DNA of 64,000 nucleotides from Thereva unica (taxonomy: Eukaryota; Arthropoda; Insecta; Diptera; Therevidae), in contig OX465286.1 in assembly GCA_949987705.1 (NCBI GenBank), positions 26,235,657-26,299,656 on the forward strand. Direction: 5' to 3'. The number at the start of each line of letters is the position of its first letter. Positions within the stretch are counted from its first letter, which is position 1. The position numbers were made by a program, and so were the translations under genes. Below, in pieces: positions 14,714 through 25,183 of the stretch. The notes beneath the pieces are model-generated. The model searched no databases and had not been told where the DNA came from. It was given only the letters and a program-made list of their open reading frames with translations.

Positions 14714-15130
14714 TGTAGTAAACTGTAGTAAACTGTACTATTTAATTAAGACACGTTTTTGTTACATAAATGTATGTTATTTATTAACACTTTATATAGT
14801 TATTATATATTATTATTACACGTCGTTTAATTAGATATCTAAATATTGGTATATATATATTTATATGTCACTGTTATTTGGTTATTTGATTAACACGCGG
14901 ACTGCGGCTTTAAACTTGTTTTGTGTCGATGGACGGGTCGCAAGAGAGAGAGTGCCAAAACGGAGATGCCGGAAATTGGCTAGCTCCATATGGATGGGGA
15001 AAACGGCAAGATCACTGAACTTTGCGTTCGGTGATCGATGGAGTGTTCCGACTGATCGTTTTGATCGTGTCGGAAGTTGTTGTGTGACATTGCGTAAAGT
15101 TTGGTAATTAAACTTTACGCGGTCACTACA
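14714..15130 (-). repeat. 3' LTR of LTR element copy A
   Basis: 417 bp with TG...CA ends on the plus strand (TGTAGT...ACTACA). Against the 5' LTR it lacks 21 bp near its outer end (after TGTAGTAAAC) and has one extra T in GAACTTTGCG. On the element strand AATAAA at 14780-14785 is a candidate polyadenylation signal. A perfect 11-bp hairpin (GCGTAAAGTTT and complement) lies at 15092-15120, and an imperfect stem with GATCAC/GTGATC ends at 15010-15036. An 80-codon ORF on the opposite strand looks fortuitous. Confidence 0.95.
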
Positions 15131-15144
15131 TACTCCCCCCCCAG
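15131..15144 (-). other. Polypurine tract, copy A
   Basis: On the element strand a purine run with eight Gs followed by AGTA abuts the 3' LTR, between the pol stop at 15152 and the LTR edge at 15130. This is where the plus-strand primer for reverse transcription is expected. Confidence 0.85.
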
Positions 15145-15151
15145 CGTAGCG

Positions 15152-18100
15152 TTAACGGAATGTTACCGCTTTAGGCAGCTTAGCTTCTTTGTCGCGGTCA
15201 CAACCGAAGGCTGGCTTTAGCCTGTCAATGGATATTGACTTGGTTGTGCCGTTCAATTTGACGACGAAGTGTTTTCGTAATCGTTTGATTACTTCATATG
15301 GGCCCTCGAATGGAGGTTCGAAAGGTTTTCGAACTCTGTCGACTCGTATGAAAACGTAGTCGGCGTTCTCCAGGGCTTCTGGCACGTAGACATCCTTTTG
15401 GACGGGTTGCCGAGGATGTATTGCCTTAATGTTCTGCATATGAGAACGAAGGCGAGAGAGGAATTCTGATTCTTCAATTGGATTCTCATCCGTTGGGATG
15501 GAAATCGAATTGGGAAGTCTCAGATTCTGACCGTATACAAGCTCGGCTGGTGAGCATTGTAAGTCGGTCTTAATTGCCGTTCGTATGCCTAACATGACAA
15601 AGGGCAAGTCTTCACTCCAATGAGTAGTGTTGTCCCTTGCCATTAAGGCTGCTTTTAGTTGCCTGTGGAACCGTTCAACCATCCCGTTTGCTTGCGGGTG
15701 GTAGGCGGTAGTCCGAATACGATGAGTGCCGAGTAATTTGGCAACTTCATTGAACAGTTTCGATTCGAACTGCGTACCTTGATCAGTTGTGATCTCAAGA
15801 GGTACGCCGAATCGTGGGACAAATACGGTGACGAATTTTCTAGCCACTGTTGAAGCGGAGATATCCCGAATTGGGTATGCTTCAGGCCATCGCGTGAATC
15901 TATCGACTATCGTTAAGATATAAGAGTATCCACGAGATGGGGGTAGGGGTCCCACTATATCCATATGGATATGGTCAAATCTATTATTTGGAAGTTTGAA
16001 AGCTTCCAATGGAGATTTGGTATGCCTTGAAACTTTGGACTTTTGGCAACCTAGGCACGATCGAGACCACTCATTGCAGTCTTTATTGATCGATGGCCAG
16101 AAGTATTTCTTTGTAACGGCTCGTCTTGTAGCGCGAATACCAGGATGAGAGAGACTATGTTCGGAGTTGAACGCTAGTCTCCGTAAGGAAATGGGTATGT
16201 AAGGCCTAGGAATGCCTAAACTATTTTCACACCACACCTGATGGGCGGTAAATGGTATTGGTGTGAGGACTAATTTTACCCGTGAGCCGTTGCTGGGGTG
16301 CTCTTGTAGAGACTTCAACTCTGTGTCACCTTGTTGAGCCTGTGCCAGTGTAGGCAGGTCGAAGGTGACCGAGTCGACGTTGTCGGTTGCTAGTGAGCGT
16401 GACAAGTAGTCCGCGACAACGTTTTGTTTACCCGACACATGTCTGATGTCTGTGGTAAACTGAGAGATTAGACCCAAATGTCTGGTCTGTCGAGGGGATC
16501 GTTCGGTCTTTGTGTGAAGGGCGCGAACCAGTGGTTTGTGATCAGTATAGACCACGAAATTGCGTCCTTCAACGAAATAACGGAAGTGTTTGATTGCTGC
16601 ATAGATTGCGAGGAGTTCGCGGTCGAATGCAGAGTACTTCCGTTCGGTTGGTGACAGCTTTTTGGAATAAAAAGCTAGAGGTTGCCACCGATGACCGTTG
16701 AATTGTTCCAAAACGCCTCCGATTGCATAATCAGAGGCGTCAGTCGTAAGACTGTATTTTGCATCCTCGATTGGATGGTTCAGCAGAGTTGCTTCAGCCA
16801 TCGAGGTTTTCACCTTGAGGAATGCCGCCTGACATTCTGCTGGCCAGTCAAAAACTTTATTGGCACGTGAGCGGTTGAGAAGCTCTCTCAAATGCTCGTT
16901 TATAGGCACCAACTGTTCAGCCAATTTTGGGATAAATCGGTGATAGAAATTCACCATTCCCAAAAACTTCTGGATCGATTTGACAGAAGTTGGAGGTGCG
17001 AGATCAACGATAGCCTGAACCCGATCGGAGGATGGAAGTATTCCATCCTTTGTGATGCGGTGGCTTAGAAACTTAAACTCTGTTGCACCAAAAACGCATT
17101 TCTCTAGCTTGATGGTTAAACCGAAGCTATCGAGGCGTTTAAAGAGCTCTTCGAGGTGAACGATATGTTCATCCTCGGTTTTATTGGCGATGAGTATATC
17201 GTCCAAGTATACATAAACGAAGTCGAGATCTCTCGTAACTTCATTTATGAACCTTTGAAAGGTTTGGGCTGCATTTCGTAAGCCGAATGGCATACGTGTA
17301 AACTCATATAGGCCGAATGGCGTAATGAGTGCAGTCTTATGCACGTCTTCTGGGGCGATTGGTATGTGATGGTATGCACGTACCAAGTCAACCTTCGAAA
17401 ATATTGTGCAGCCGTGAAGATTCACGGAGAAATTCTGTATATGCGGGATCGGATATCTATCCGGCACAGTGACAGCGTTAAGGCGACGGTAGTCGCCGCA
17501 TGGCCTCCAATCATGTGAGTCCCGTTTAGGAACTAGATGAAGCGGAGATGCTGCGGGGGACGACGAAGGTCGACAAATCCCCAATTGGACCATATGGTCG
17601 AACTCTAACTTTGCCACCTTCAGTTTCTCCGGATGGAGTCGCCGAGCGGTGACAAATGGTAATTGCCCTTTAGTTACAATGTGGTGTTGCACATTGTGTT
17701 TAACCGGAAGGTTAAAATTGGGCGGTTTTGTTAACGAAGCGTACTTCGTTAATAGCTCTTTGTATATGCCAATAACTCGGCATGGAAATGTTTCGGGGTT
17801 GTAGTCGACGGTAGCGCACACGTTAATGCGAAACTTCGTGCGCTTGTCGACTAAATGCCGATATTCAAAATCGACGGACAATTTGAACTTCGTTAAGAAG
17901 TCCGCCCCGATAATGGCTTTAGTGGTGTCGGCTATAATAAAGTTGTAAACATATCGTCGGCGTAAGCCGAGTTCAAGTTCAAGCAACTTTGTGCCGAAAG
18001 TTCGGATCAGTGATCCGTTGGCCGCGTACAGAAGGACGTTCGGGCTACCGTTATGGGCCGGGAACGCCTTGGCGGGAACAATTGAAACGTCAGAGCCCGA

Positions 18101-18196
18101 ATCAATCAGAAAGTCCATCCGATTGTTGGTGTCTCTGACGAATAGACGATATGAGCGGCCGGTTATATGCTCGCTCGAATCGATCCCCAACTTTAG
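15152..18196 (-). CDS. pol: Pol polyprotein of LTR element copy A (protease, RT, RNase H, integrase)
   Basis: About 1014 residues, in the -1 frame relative to gag and with no ATG of its own. It is entered by frameshifting at 18196-18202; a TTG at 18190 is the third codon and is used below as residue 1. Protease has DSG at 30-32. Reverse transcriptase has YLDD at 328-331. RNase H has D484, E525 and D550. Integrase has an HHCC zinc site (H678, H682, C712, C715), then D744, D803 and E839, then a GPY module at 963-965. Order PR-RT-RH-IN is that of Ty3/gypsy. All catalytic residues are present and no stop or frameshift breaks it. The product would make and integrate the element's cDNA inside a Gag particle. 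Confidence 0.95.
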   Translation of the reverse strand, partial: LKLGIDSSEHITGRSYRLFVRDTNNRMDFLIDSGSDVSIVPAKAFPAHNGSPNVLLYAANGSLIRTFGTKLLELELGLRRRYVYNFIIADTTKAIIGADFLTKFKLSVDFEYRHLVDKRTKFRINVCATVDYNPETFPCRVIGIYKELLTKYASLTKPPNFNLPVKHNVQHHIVTKGQLPFVTARRLHPEKLKVAKLEFDHMVQLGICRPSSSPAASPLHLVPKRDSHDWRPCGDYRRLNAVTVPDRYPIPHIQNFSVNLHGCTIFSKVDLVRAYHHIPIAPEDVHKTALITPFGLYEFTRMPFGLRNAAQTFQRFINEVTRDLDFVYVYLDDILIANKTEDEHIVHLEELFKRLDSFGLTIKLEKCVFGATEFKFLSHRITKDGILPSSDRVQAIVDLAPPTSVKSIQKFLGMVNFYHRFIPKLAEQLVPINEHLRELLNRSRANKVFDWPAECQAAFLKVKTSMAEATLLNHPIEDAKYSLTTDASDYAIGGVLEQFNGHRWQPLAFYSKKLSPTERKYSAFDRELLAIYAAIKHFRYFVEGRNFVVYTDHKPLVRALHTKTERSPRQTRHLGLISQFTTDIRHVSGKQNVVADYLSRSLATDNVDSVTFDLPTLAQAQQGDTELKSLQEHPSNGSRVKLVLTPIPFTAHQVWCENSLGIPRPYIPISLRRLAFNSEHSLSHPGIRATRRAVTKKYFWPSINKDCNEWSRSCLGCQKSKVSRHTKSPLEAFKLPNNRFDHIHMDIVGPLPPSRGYSYILTIVDRFTRWPEAYPIRDISASTVARKFVTVFVPRFGVPLEITTDQGTQFESKLFNEVAKLLGTHRIRTTAYHPQANGMVERFHRQLKAALMARDNTTHWSEDLPFVMLGIRTAIKTDLQCSPAELVYGQNLRLPNSISIPTDENPIEESEFLSRLRSHMQNIKAIHPRQPVQKDVYVPEALENADYVFIRVDRVRKPFEPPFEGPYEVIKRLRKHFVVKLNGTTKSISIDRLKPAFGCDRDKEAKLPKAVTFR

Positions 18197-19098
18197 TTTT
18201 TTTTATGGGTGGTGGCCTTTTTCTTCGCCGGTTTGGCTTGGCCACCACCGAAACTGCAGGGGGCCTTGCAGGTGCGTGCCTCACTACCGTAACGGTAGTG
18301 GAAGTAGCAAAGGCTACCTCTGGCTTGATTGGCCCCTTGTGGCTGATTGGCCGAGGGCTGTCGAGAGCCGCCCTGTCGATTGGCAGGTGTTCGGCTTCTC
18401 GGCTTACGCGGATTTCGGTCCAGCTTATCCAGCCGGGCTGTCAGTCTATTGATGGCGCTTTGCAGCGCCACCAATGTGGGCTCCGCGTTGGCTGGAGCTG
18501 CGCGGACGGCGGACGCGTATGAGGCGCCTCCGTGTGGAAGCACCTCCCATACCTTGTCCGCCGTGGCGGCCAATCCGGCTAGGCTTTGGTCGGCAGCTGT
18601 GGCCAATGTGATCTGGATGGCCTGTGGAAGTCTTCGCTCCCACAGGTTCCGAATCAGATCGTCATTGACCGCCGACGATCCCCTCGCTAGTGCTTTGAGA
18701 GCCTGGAGAAACTCGGAGGGTTTCCGATCTCCAGGCTCTTGCACTGACAGCAACTGCTCGAGTCGGCGTTTCTCCGAAGTGCCGTACTTCTCGAGCAGAT
18801 GCTGTTTTATATCCTCATAGGAGGAGGTGGCGTGGTCTACGGTGCTAAGCCGCATCGCCGTTACCGCCTCTTCCGGTAATGCGGCCATAACGTTGTAGAC
18901 CTTGCCACTATTAGATTTGCAGCCCGCCAGCTTGAACATAATTTCCGCTTGGTAAAACCAAGAGGCGGGCTGGTGTACCCAGAACTTCGGTATGTCTAGT
19001 TTTGACACCGAAGTGGCATCGACCCCTGAAGTTCCAGGTTTTGGTTCCTCTCTGCGAACGTTCCCTATGTCCATATCATTTTCTTCCGTTCTTGACAT
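18193..19098 (-). CDS. gag: Gag of LTR element copy A
   Basis: 301 residues from ATG at 19098, chosen because its context (CACAAAATG) fits insect initiation and the extra 35 codons upstream (to 19203) encode a low-complexity Phe-rich stretch from the A-rich leader. The middle resembles Ty3/gypsy capsid: a retention region near WFYQAEIMF and a helical segment with LLEKYG and RRLEQLLS. The C-terminus is basic, with Cys/His motif C264-x2-H267-x9-C277-x3-C281, i.e. CHCC and not the retroviral CCHC, followed by a Lys-rich tail. It should form the particle and bind element RNA. It ends at the frameshift site. Confidence 0.9.
   Translation of the reverse strand: MSRTEENDMDIGNVRREEPKPGTSGVDATSVSKLDIPKFWVHQPASWFYQAEIMFKLAGCKSNSGKVYNVMAALPEEAVTAMRLSTVDHATSSYEDIKQHLLEKYGTSEKRRLEQLLSVQEPGDRKPSEFLQALKALARGSSAVNDDLIRNLWERRLPQAIQITLATAADQSLAGLAATADKVWEVLPHGGASYASAVRAAPANAEPTLVALQSAINRLTARLDKLDRNPRKPRSRTPANRQGGSRQPSANQPQGANQARGSLCYFHYRYGSEARTCKAPCSFGGGQAKPAKKKATTHKKN
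18196..18202 (-). promoter_or_regulatory. -1 ribosomal frameshift heptamer, copy A
   Basis: On the element strand the sequence is A AAA AAC in gag phase, directly followed by the gag stop TAA (18195-18193). Slippage by -1 gives CTA AAG TTG and enters pol without a gap. This is a canonical X XXY YYZ site. A modest downstream stem (GAGCG...CGCTC) is possible; I did not fold it. Confidence 0.9.
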
Positions 19099-20113
19099 TT
19101 TGTGAAATAAAAACTTTTCTTTTAAAATTCGAGAATGAGAAAAAAAAAACCAAAATTTATAAAAAAAAAACGGATCGAAATAGAAACGATTGCCAGACAA
19201 CAAAAGCCAAAAAAAATGTGAGAAAACTCAAAACACCTGATTTCTCTCTCAGTGTAATGGTAAAATGTAAGAGAAAAGAAAAAAATCTATATGCATATAT
19301 ATGTACATATACCTATATGTATAATAAGTAAAATTTTATGGTAAATATTTGTTTAAATAATAAGGTATAAATCAAATGCATGCAAAATATGTTCCTAAAT
19401 TATATAATATGTAGTGAATGCAAAATATGTTATTAAATTTGTATATCAATATATATGAAAGTAAACTTAAATCTAATCCAGAGTAAATTTTCGATTATAT
19501 TTATAAAAAAAATGTCAATGAACTTGATTTAGCACTCTAAATGGAATAGAACATGTGTTGATAAATTTCAATTATGATATTGTGCTCTAATGCAACGAAA
19601 TAATTTCTTTTGTATTCAAAACTACTGAAAATTCGATAGAAAAAATTTCATTAAAAAACATCAATGATGCAAAACCAGAAAACTTCTTTATAGTTTCTAC
19701 TAATCCAAAAGACTTAACACTATCAATTTTTAGTTTGCATGCAAATTTAAAATTAATAAACAATAAAATATTTGTATATTTAGCTTTGTTGTGATGATGA
19801 ATAATAGCTGATGATGAATAGCTGATGATGAATAGCTGATGATGAATAGCTGCTGCAGATCAACTGCACTGTATTTAAAAAATTTTGTGAATCTATTTAT
19901 TATTGATATTTATGGTAAACCACACCGTATCATAAATCACCATATTATCATAAACCAAAACCGTTTTCGTGTGTTTTTTAATTATTCCGTTATAACAAAT
20001 TCTTTATTTGTAGGATTTCTTGTTTTATTTATTTATTATGTTTTATTAGTTCAAGGCGATTTTTCGCAAACTTTTATATAAATATAAATTAAAATTTTGA
20101 GATTAATGCGTGT
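19099..20113 (-). other. 5' leader of LTR element copy A, non-coding
   Basis: About 1 kb of AT-rich sequence between PBS and gag. It contains A-rich runs just upstream of gag and a short tandem repeat at 19805-19858 (14-bp unit TAGCTGATGATGAA, three copies and a partial). An 80-codon ORF on the opposite strand at 19839-20081 is AT-rich and shows no recognisable domain. I see no gene here. Confidence 0.8.
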
Positions 20114-20131
20114 TAGCGTCCGGAGTCACCA
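20114..20131 (-). other. Primer-binding site, copy A
   Basis: On the element strand, one T after the 5' LTR, the sequence starts TGGTGACTCCGGACG. The TGG start complements a tRNA CCA end. TGGTGAC, one substitution, then CCG and ACG around an extra G resemble the tRNA-Trp site (TGGTGACCCCGACG), a match noted for CsRn1-type elements. The tRNA assignment is tentative. Confidence 0.7.
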
Positions 20132-20132
20132 A

Positions 20133-20569
20133 TGTAGTAAACGGTACTATATTATACGTTTACTGTAGTAAACTGTACTATTTAATTAAGACACGTTTTT
20201 GTTACATAAATGTATGTTATTTATTAACACTTTATATAGTTATTATATATTATTATTACACGTCGTTTAATTAGATATCTAAATATTGGTATATATATAT
20301 TTATATGTCACTGTTATTTGGTTATTTGATTAACACGCGGACTGCGGCTTTAAACTTGTTTTGTGTCGATGGACGGGTCGCAAGAGAGAGAGTGCCAAAA
20401 CGGAGATGCCGGAAATTGGCTAGCTCCATATGGATGGGGAAAACGGCAAGATCACTGAACTTGCGTTCGGTGATCGATGGAGTGTTCCGACTGATCGTTT
20501 TGATCGTGTCGGAAGTTGTTGTGTGACATTGCGTAAAGTTTGGTAATTAAACTTTACGCGGTCACTACA
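20133..20569 (-). repeat. 5' LTR of LTR element copy A
   Basis: 437 bp, TG...CA ends. It carries 21 bp near the PBS-proximal end that the 3' LTR lacks, apparently part of an imperfect internal duplication of TGTAGTAAAC(G/T)GTACTAT. Element-strand ATATAAATA at 20298-20306 is a candidate TATA box, and an AATAAA lies about 70 bp further into the element. The downstream target duplication AGTG is at 20570-20573. Confidence 0.95.
20298..20306 (-). promoter_or_regulatory. Candidate TATA box in 5' LTR, copy A
   Basis: ATATAAATA on the element strand at a plausible distance upstream of the AATAAA signal. The surroundings are generally AT-rich, so this is only a candidate. Confidence 0.4.
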
Positions 20570-22499
20570 AGTGAATTTAAGTTATTTTCGATGAACTCGA
20601 TGAATGTAACTTAATTTCGATGAATAAAGTGAATTTAAGTTATTTTCGATGTACTCGATGAATGTAACTTAATTTCGATGAATAAAGTGAATTTATGTCA
20701 TTTTCGATGTACTCGATGAATGTAACTTAATTTCGATGAATAAAGTGAATTTAAGTTATTTTCGATGTACTGGATGAATATAAGTTAATTTCGATGAATA
20801 AAGTGAATTTAAGCTATTTTCTATGTACTCGATGAATATAACTTAATTTCGATGAATAAAGTGAATTTAATTTATTTTCAATGTGCTCGATGAATGTAAC
20901 TTAATTTCGATGAATAAAGTGAATTTAAGTTATTTTCGATGAACTCGATGAATGTAACTTAATTTCGATGAATAAAGTGAATTTAAGTTATTTTCGATGT
21001 ACTCGATGAATGTAACTTAATTTCGATAAATAAAGTGAATTTAAGTTATTTTCGATGTACTGGATGAATATAACTTAATTTCGATGAATAAAGTGAATTT
21101 AAGTTATTTTCGATGCACTCGATGAATATAACTTAATTTCGATGAATAAAGTGAATTTAAGTTATTTTCGATGTACTCGATGAATATAACTTAATTTCGA
21201 TGAATAAAGTGAATTTAAGTTATTTTCGATGTACTCGATGAATATAACTTCATTTCGATGAATAAAGTGAATTTAAGTTATTTTCGATGTACTGGATGAA
21301 TATAACTTAATTTCGATGAATAAAGTGAATTTAAGTTATTTTCGATGAACTCGATGAATGTAACTTAATTTCGATGAATAAAGTGAATTTAAGTTATTTT
21401 CGATGTACTCGATGAATATAACTTAATTTCGATGAATAAAGTGAATTTAAGTTATTTTCGATGTACTGGATGAATATAAGTTAATTTCGATGAATAAAGT
21501 GAATGTAAGTTATTTTCGATGTACTCGATGAATGTAACATAATTTTGATGAATAAAGTGAATTTAAGTTATTTTCGATGTACTCGATGAATATAACTTAA
21601 TTTCGATGAATACAGTGAATTTAAGTTATTTTCGATGTACTGGATGAATATAACTTAATTTCGATGAATAAAGTGAATTTAAGTTATTTTTGATGTACTC
21701 GATGAATGTAACTTAATTTCGATGAATAAAGTGAATTTAAGTTATTTTCGATGTACTGGATGAATATAACTTCAATTCGATGAATAAAGTGAATTTAAGT
21801 TATTTTCGATGTACTCGATGAATATAACTTCATTTCGATGAATAAAGTGAATTTAAGTTATTTTCGATGTACTCGATGAATGTAACTTAATTTCGATGAA
21901 TAAAGTGAATTTAAGTTATTTTCGATGTACTCGATGAATATAACTTCATTTCGATGAATAAAGTGAATTTAAGTTATTTTCAATGTACTCGATGAATGTA
22001 ACTTAATTTCGATGAATAAAGTGAATTTAAGTTATTTTCGATGTACTCGATGAATGTAACTTAATTTCGATGAATAAAGTGAATTTAAGTTATTTTCGAT
22101 GTACTGGATGAATATAACTTAATTTCGATGAATAAAGTGAATTTAAGTTATTTTCGATGTACTGGATGAATATAACTTAATTTCGATGAATAAAGTGAAT
22201 TTAAGTTATTTTCGATGTACTCGATGAATATAACTTCATTTCAATGAATAAAGTGAATTTAAGTTATTTTCGATGTACTGGATGAATATAAGTTAATTTC
22301 GATGAATAAAGTGAATTTAAGTTATTTTCGATGTACTCGATGAATATAACTTAATTTCGATGAATAACGTGAATTTAAGTTATTTTCGATGTACTGGATG
22401 AATATAAGTTAATTTCGATGAATAAAGTGAATTTAAGTTATTTTCGATGTACTCGATGAATATAACTTCATTTCGATGAATAAAGTGAATTTAAGTTAT
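20570..22499. repeat. 58-bp satellite array, segment 2
   Basis: About 33 monomers in the same phase and orientation as segment 1, from the LTR target duplication to the Mutator-like element. It is identical by eye to 46643-48572. The last nine bases (22491-22499, TTAAGTTAT) are the left target duplication of the DNA transposon. No genes. Confidence 0.97.
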
Positions 22500-23089
22500 G
22501 GAAGTGTTTAACGACACACAAAAACGCGACACTCGAAACGCGAAAAACTCGAAAAACGCGACACGCGACACTCGAAAGTGAGACTGGAAGTGCGACGTTG
22601 CCACTTTTTCATAAAACGCGAAAAACGCGATTCTTAAAAAAATCAGAAAGGTAAGTATGGGCATTTTCATAAACGCAAGACTGCCGCAACATTGCAGAAT
22701 TCAGCAATAGGAAGTCTGTAGCTGAATTCTGCAATGTTGCGGCAGTCTTGCGTTTATGAAAATGCCCTATTATTAAGCGCCCGCAAAGAAACACTCAACT
22801 GTGGTAAATGAACACTCAACAAAACAAACAAAAAGATGTTACCAGAAAAATCTGATATTATTTTGTTTAGTTATTAAACAAAACATGAATTGTCATATGT
22901 TTAGAGGAAAGTACTCAGCATTTAAAAAAGGAAATCGAATGAAAATATTACGTGTAAGGATTTCTTTCCAGTTTATTAATTTTTTTGACAATTAGTTTTT
23001 TCTTTTTTTAGTTTAGTTTTTATTAGTTTTTAATATTTAACATAAGTAGCGAATGCTCGTCTAGGTCGCCCACGGATCACAATTGATTC
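22500..23089 (+). repeat. Left terminal inverted repeat of the MULE
   Basis: 590 bp, of which 112 bp are a foldback insert plus its 3-bp duplication. The remaining 478 bp pair with the right TIR. Differences from the right TIR are scattered substitutions and small indels, so the arms have diverged since they were last homogenised. The inner edge is at GTGATC...AATTGATTC. Confidence 0.9.
22659..22767. mobile_element. 109-bp foldback (MITE-like) insertion in the left TIR
   Basis: Two perfect 47-bp inverted arms (22659-22705 and 22721-22767) around a 15-bp loop, beginning GGGCATTTTCATAAACG. It is flanked by TAT on both sides (22656-22658, 22768-22770). The right TIR of the same MULE reads GTAAGTATTATTAAG without it, which fixes the boundaries and the 3-bp duplication. 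GGG-ends with a 3-bp duplication are reminiscent of PIF/Harbinger MITEs, but TAT is not their usual TWA target. Family unknown. Confidence 0.88.
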
Positions 23090-23161
23090 TTTCGAATATT
23101 AATCTGATTTTGTTTCATTTGTTGTAGGTGCGTCTTATAAAACTCTCATCGATGAGAAAAG

Positions 23162-24496
23162 TCAATTAGTCGCCCTTTTTTTCTCTACGCCGAAGATGCG
23201 GGAAGCAATGCGAATGAAATCCTCTTCCTCGATGCTACATATCGCCTGCTCGACAACAACTTCGCGCTTTCCTTACTACACGTTGAAGATTCGAATGGCT
23301 TCACTAGGATTGTGGGAGCAGCTTTGCTAGCGAACGAAGAGGCGGATAAGCTTAAATGGACGTTGAGATGCTTTCGCGATGCAAACGAAGAAGCGTGTAC
23401 TAAAATCAGGACCATCATGACTGACAAAGATCCATCTGAGAGGGCAGCACTGAGGGAAGCTTTTCCGGGGTTCATCTCTCAATTAGCTATTTTCACGCAC
23501 AACAAATTTTTCTTCGACAAGTCACCGTGGAAAAAATGGGAATCGATCCTCAACAAAAAGAAGATATCCTCCTTCTTCTGAGGGAACTAGTTCACAGTGA
23601 ATCAGAAGAAGAGTACGATGAAAAGTACCAGGAACTTTGCGAGGTAGCTCCAGAGACGGTCCTTAGTTATTATAACACCAACTGGTATGTCATCAGGAAC
23701 GAGTGGACTCGATACAGCATGAGTGCCTAGGGAAATTTGAATAACGAAACAAACAACCGCGCCGAATCGAGCCATGCGCGCGTTAAAGTAATTGTGCCTG
23801 TTCATAGTGGTTTGGTGCAGTTTGGTACAGAGTTTTTTGTTTATCTTCAGTCGCAAGGCGAGAAATCATGAGCAAAGGATCTAAATGTACATCTCAAAAA
23901 TCAACCGAAGTTCTTACAAATGCAGTTGAAAACAATTATCGCCAATTATTGACTAAAATGGCATTTACCAAACTGCAACCAGAACTACTCGAATACAAAA
24001 CCGTCGAAATTGTAAGACGCAGCGTTGCAAAAAAATTGTGTTTCTTTCAATTGAACAAACGAAAAATCAAAAGTAGTTTAACTGAATTCCAGTGTAGGCA
24101 GCACAGTTCAATGCGCCTGCCATGTAAACACATTTTCGCGCCTCGTTCAATGAACCACTGTTTGACGAAAAATTGTGTGACAAAATGTTGTTCAGAAATT
24201 ATAGTTTGCAGGGCGAAGCTGAACTACACAAATTTCCGAAACCCTCCAATTCTGGAATCTCGCACGCCAAAATCACGAGAATCAATGAATCGGACAATTC
24301 CATGACCATGGAGCAGCTTGAAAGAAGATATAACACTATTTTTAATTTGCTGATACCCACAGGTGGTAGCTTGTCTGCGAACGAAAATTTTCAGAACAAG
24401 TATGAATGTTTGCGTGATTTGATGAATTTGTGGACTGAGAAAAAAGATGTGCAGTTGGTCGAAGTTAGAAAAGTCGCATCGCTAACAAATCACTGA
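23162..24496 (+). pseudogene. Broken MULE transposase
   Basis: Protein fragments in three frames. A catalytic-core segment has an LFLDATYR motif (about 23222-23245, first Asp) and an MTDKD motif further on (second Asp, about 23420). After a frameshift near 23525 the next fragment runs to a TAG at 23728, beyond which the same frame contains TNNRAES (candidate Glu). A further shift leads to a fragment from 23868 with a SWIM-like motif, C-x6-M-x2-PCKH, in which the first Cys of CxCxnCxH appears lost. Another shift leads to the C-terminal fragment ending at 24496. An earlier shift lies near 23200. At least four frameshifts and one stop make it non-functional. Any movement must have used another element's enzyme. 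Confidence 0.8.
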
Positions 24497-24705
24497 AAAT
24501 TAAAGTCAACAACTGACCGAAGAAACCATCTTTTATCTCTGAAGCAAACTCCTCAACATGTTGAATTATCAGCAGAAAAAATAAAAACACTCGAGAAGCT
24601 GCTTCTGTTGTGGAAAAAAATGTACCTACCATTGCGAAAGAATCGGACGGTAATAGATCTTTAAATAAAAACGAGGGAATGCGAACAAGTGAGATCAGAG
24701 TCCCG

Positions 24706-25183
24706 GAATCAATTGTGATCCGTGGGCGACCTAGACGAGCCTTCGCTACTTATGTTAAATATTAAAAACTAATAAAAACTAAACTAAAAAAAGAAAAAAC
24801 TAATTGTCAAAAAAAAAAAACTTAAAAGAAATCCTTACACGTAATATTTTCATTCGATTTCCTTTTTTAAATGCTGAGTACTTTCCTCTAAACATATAAC
24901 AATTCATGTTTTGTTTAATAACTAAACAAAATAATATCAGATTTTTCTTGTAACATCTTTTTGTTTATTTTTCCGTTGAGTGTTCATTTACCACAGTTTA
25001 GTGTTTCTTTGCGGGCGCTTAATAATACTTACCTTTTTGATTTTTTAAGAATCGCGTTTTTCGCGTGTTTATGAAAAAGTGGCAACGTCGCACTTCCAGT
25101 CTCACTTTCGAGTGTCGCGTGTCGCGTTTTTCGAGTTTTTCGCGTTTCGAGTGTCGCGTTTTTGTGTGTCGTTAAACACTTCC
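24706..25183 (+). repeat. Right terminal inverted repeat of the MULE
   Basis: 478 bp, complementary to the left TIR without its foldback insert. It starts GAATCAATTGTGATCCG and ends ACACTTCC at the target duplication. Between the transposase remnant and this TIR, 24497-24705 is AT-rich MULE interior with no recognisable motif. Confidence 0.9.

Larger units (their letters stand above)
14714..20569 (-). mobile_element. Ty3/gypsy LTR retrotransposon, CsRn1-like, copy A
   Basis: A complete 5856-bp element on the minus strand: LTR, PBS, leader, gag, pol, PPT, LTR. The 4-bp target duplication AGTG lies at 14710-14713 and 20570-20573, inside the satellite's GAATAAAGTGAATT box. There is no env-like ORF. 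Both ORFs are intact and the two LTRs are identical by eye apart from two indels, so insertion was recent. The CHCC (not CCHC) gag motif and a PBS resembling a tRNA-Trp site suggest the CsRn1 group of Ty3/gypsy elements. That placement is inferred and would need a phylogeny. Confidence 0.95.
22500..25183 (+). mobile_element. Mutator-like DNA transposon (MULE) with long TIRs, defective
   Basis: A 2684-bp element beginning GGAAGTGTTTAACG and ending with the complement, flanked by 9-bp direct repeats TTAAGTTAT (22491-22499 and 25184-25192). Nine-bp duplications and TIRs of hundreds of bases are typical of MULEs. The interior holds a broken transposase with a DATYR motif and a SWIM-like zinc finger. 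The outer TIRs are rich in CGCGAAAAACGCGACAC-type motifs. It is absent from the matching position of block B, where a single TTAAGTTAT remains (48564-48572). Assignment to the Phantom-like MULE lineage is a guess from the protein fragments. Confidence 0.9.

Noticed and set aside
14865..15107. 80-codon plus-strand ORF in the LTR (also 20305-20526, 40938-41180, 46378-46599)
   Set aside because: It lies antisense to the element within the LTR, is broken by a one-base indel in the other LTR of the same element, and has no recognisable domain.
17991..18820. Plus-strand ORFs of 120-157 codons opposite gag and early pol (and copies at 44064-44893)
   Set aside because: They are shadows of the GC-richer coding strand. 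Compositions are Arg/Ser/Cys-rich without domains.
15152..19098. Errantivirus or endogenous retrovirus with env
   Set aside because: No third ORF lies between pol and the 3' LTR: the pol stop is 21 bp from the LTR edge.
19839..20081. 80-codon hydrophobic ORF opposite the LTR-element leader, considered as an antisense or env-like gene
   Set aside because: It is AT-rich low complexity, with no signal, motif or initiation context supporting it. The strand is wrong for env.
22609..22794. Minus-strand ORF in the MULE left TIR
   Set aside because: It runs through a perfect foldback and its boundary and has no protein similarity I recognise.
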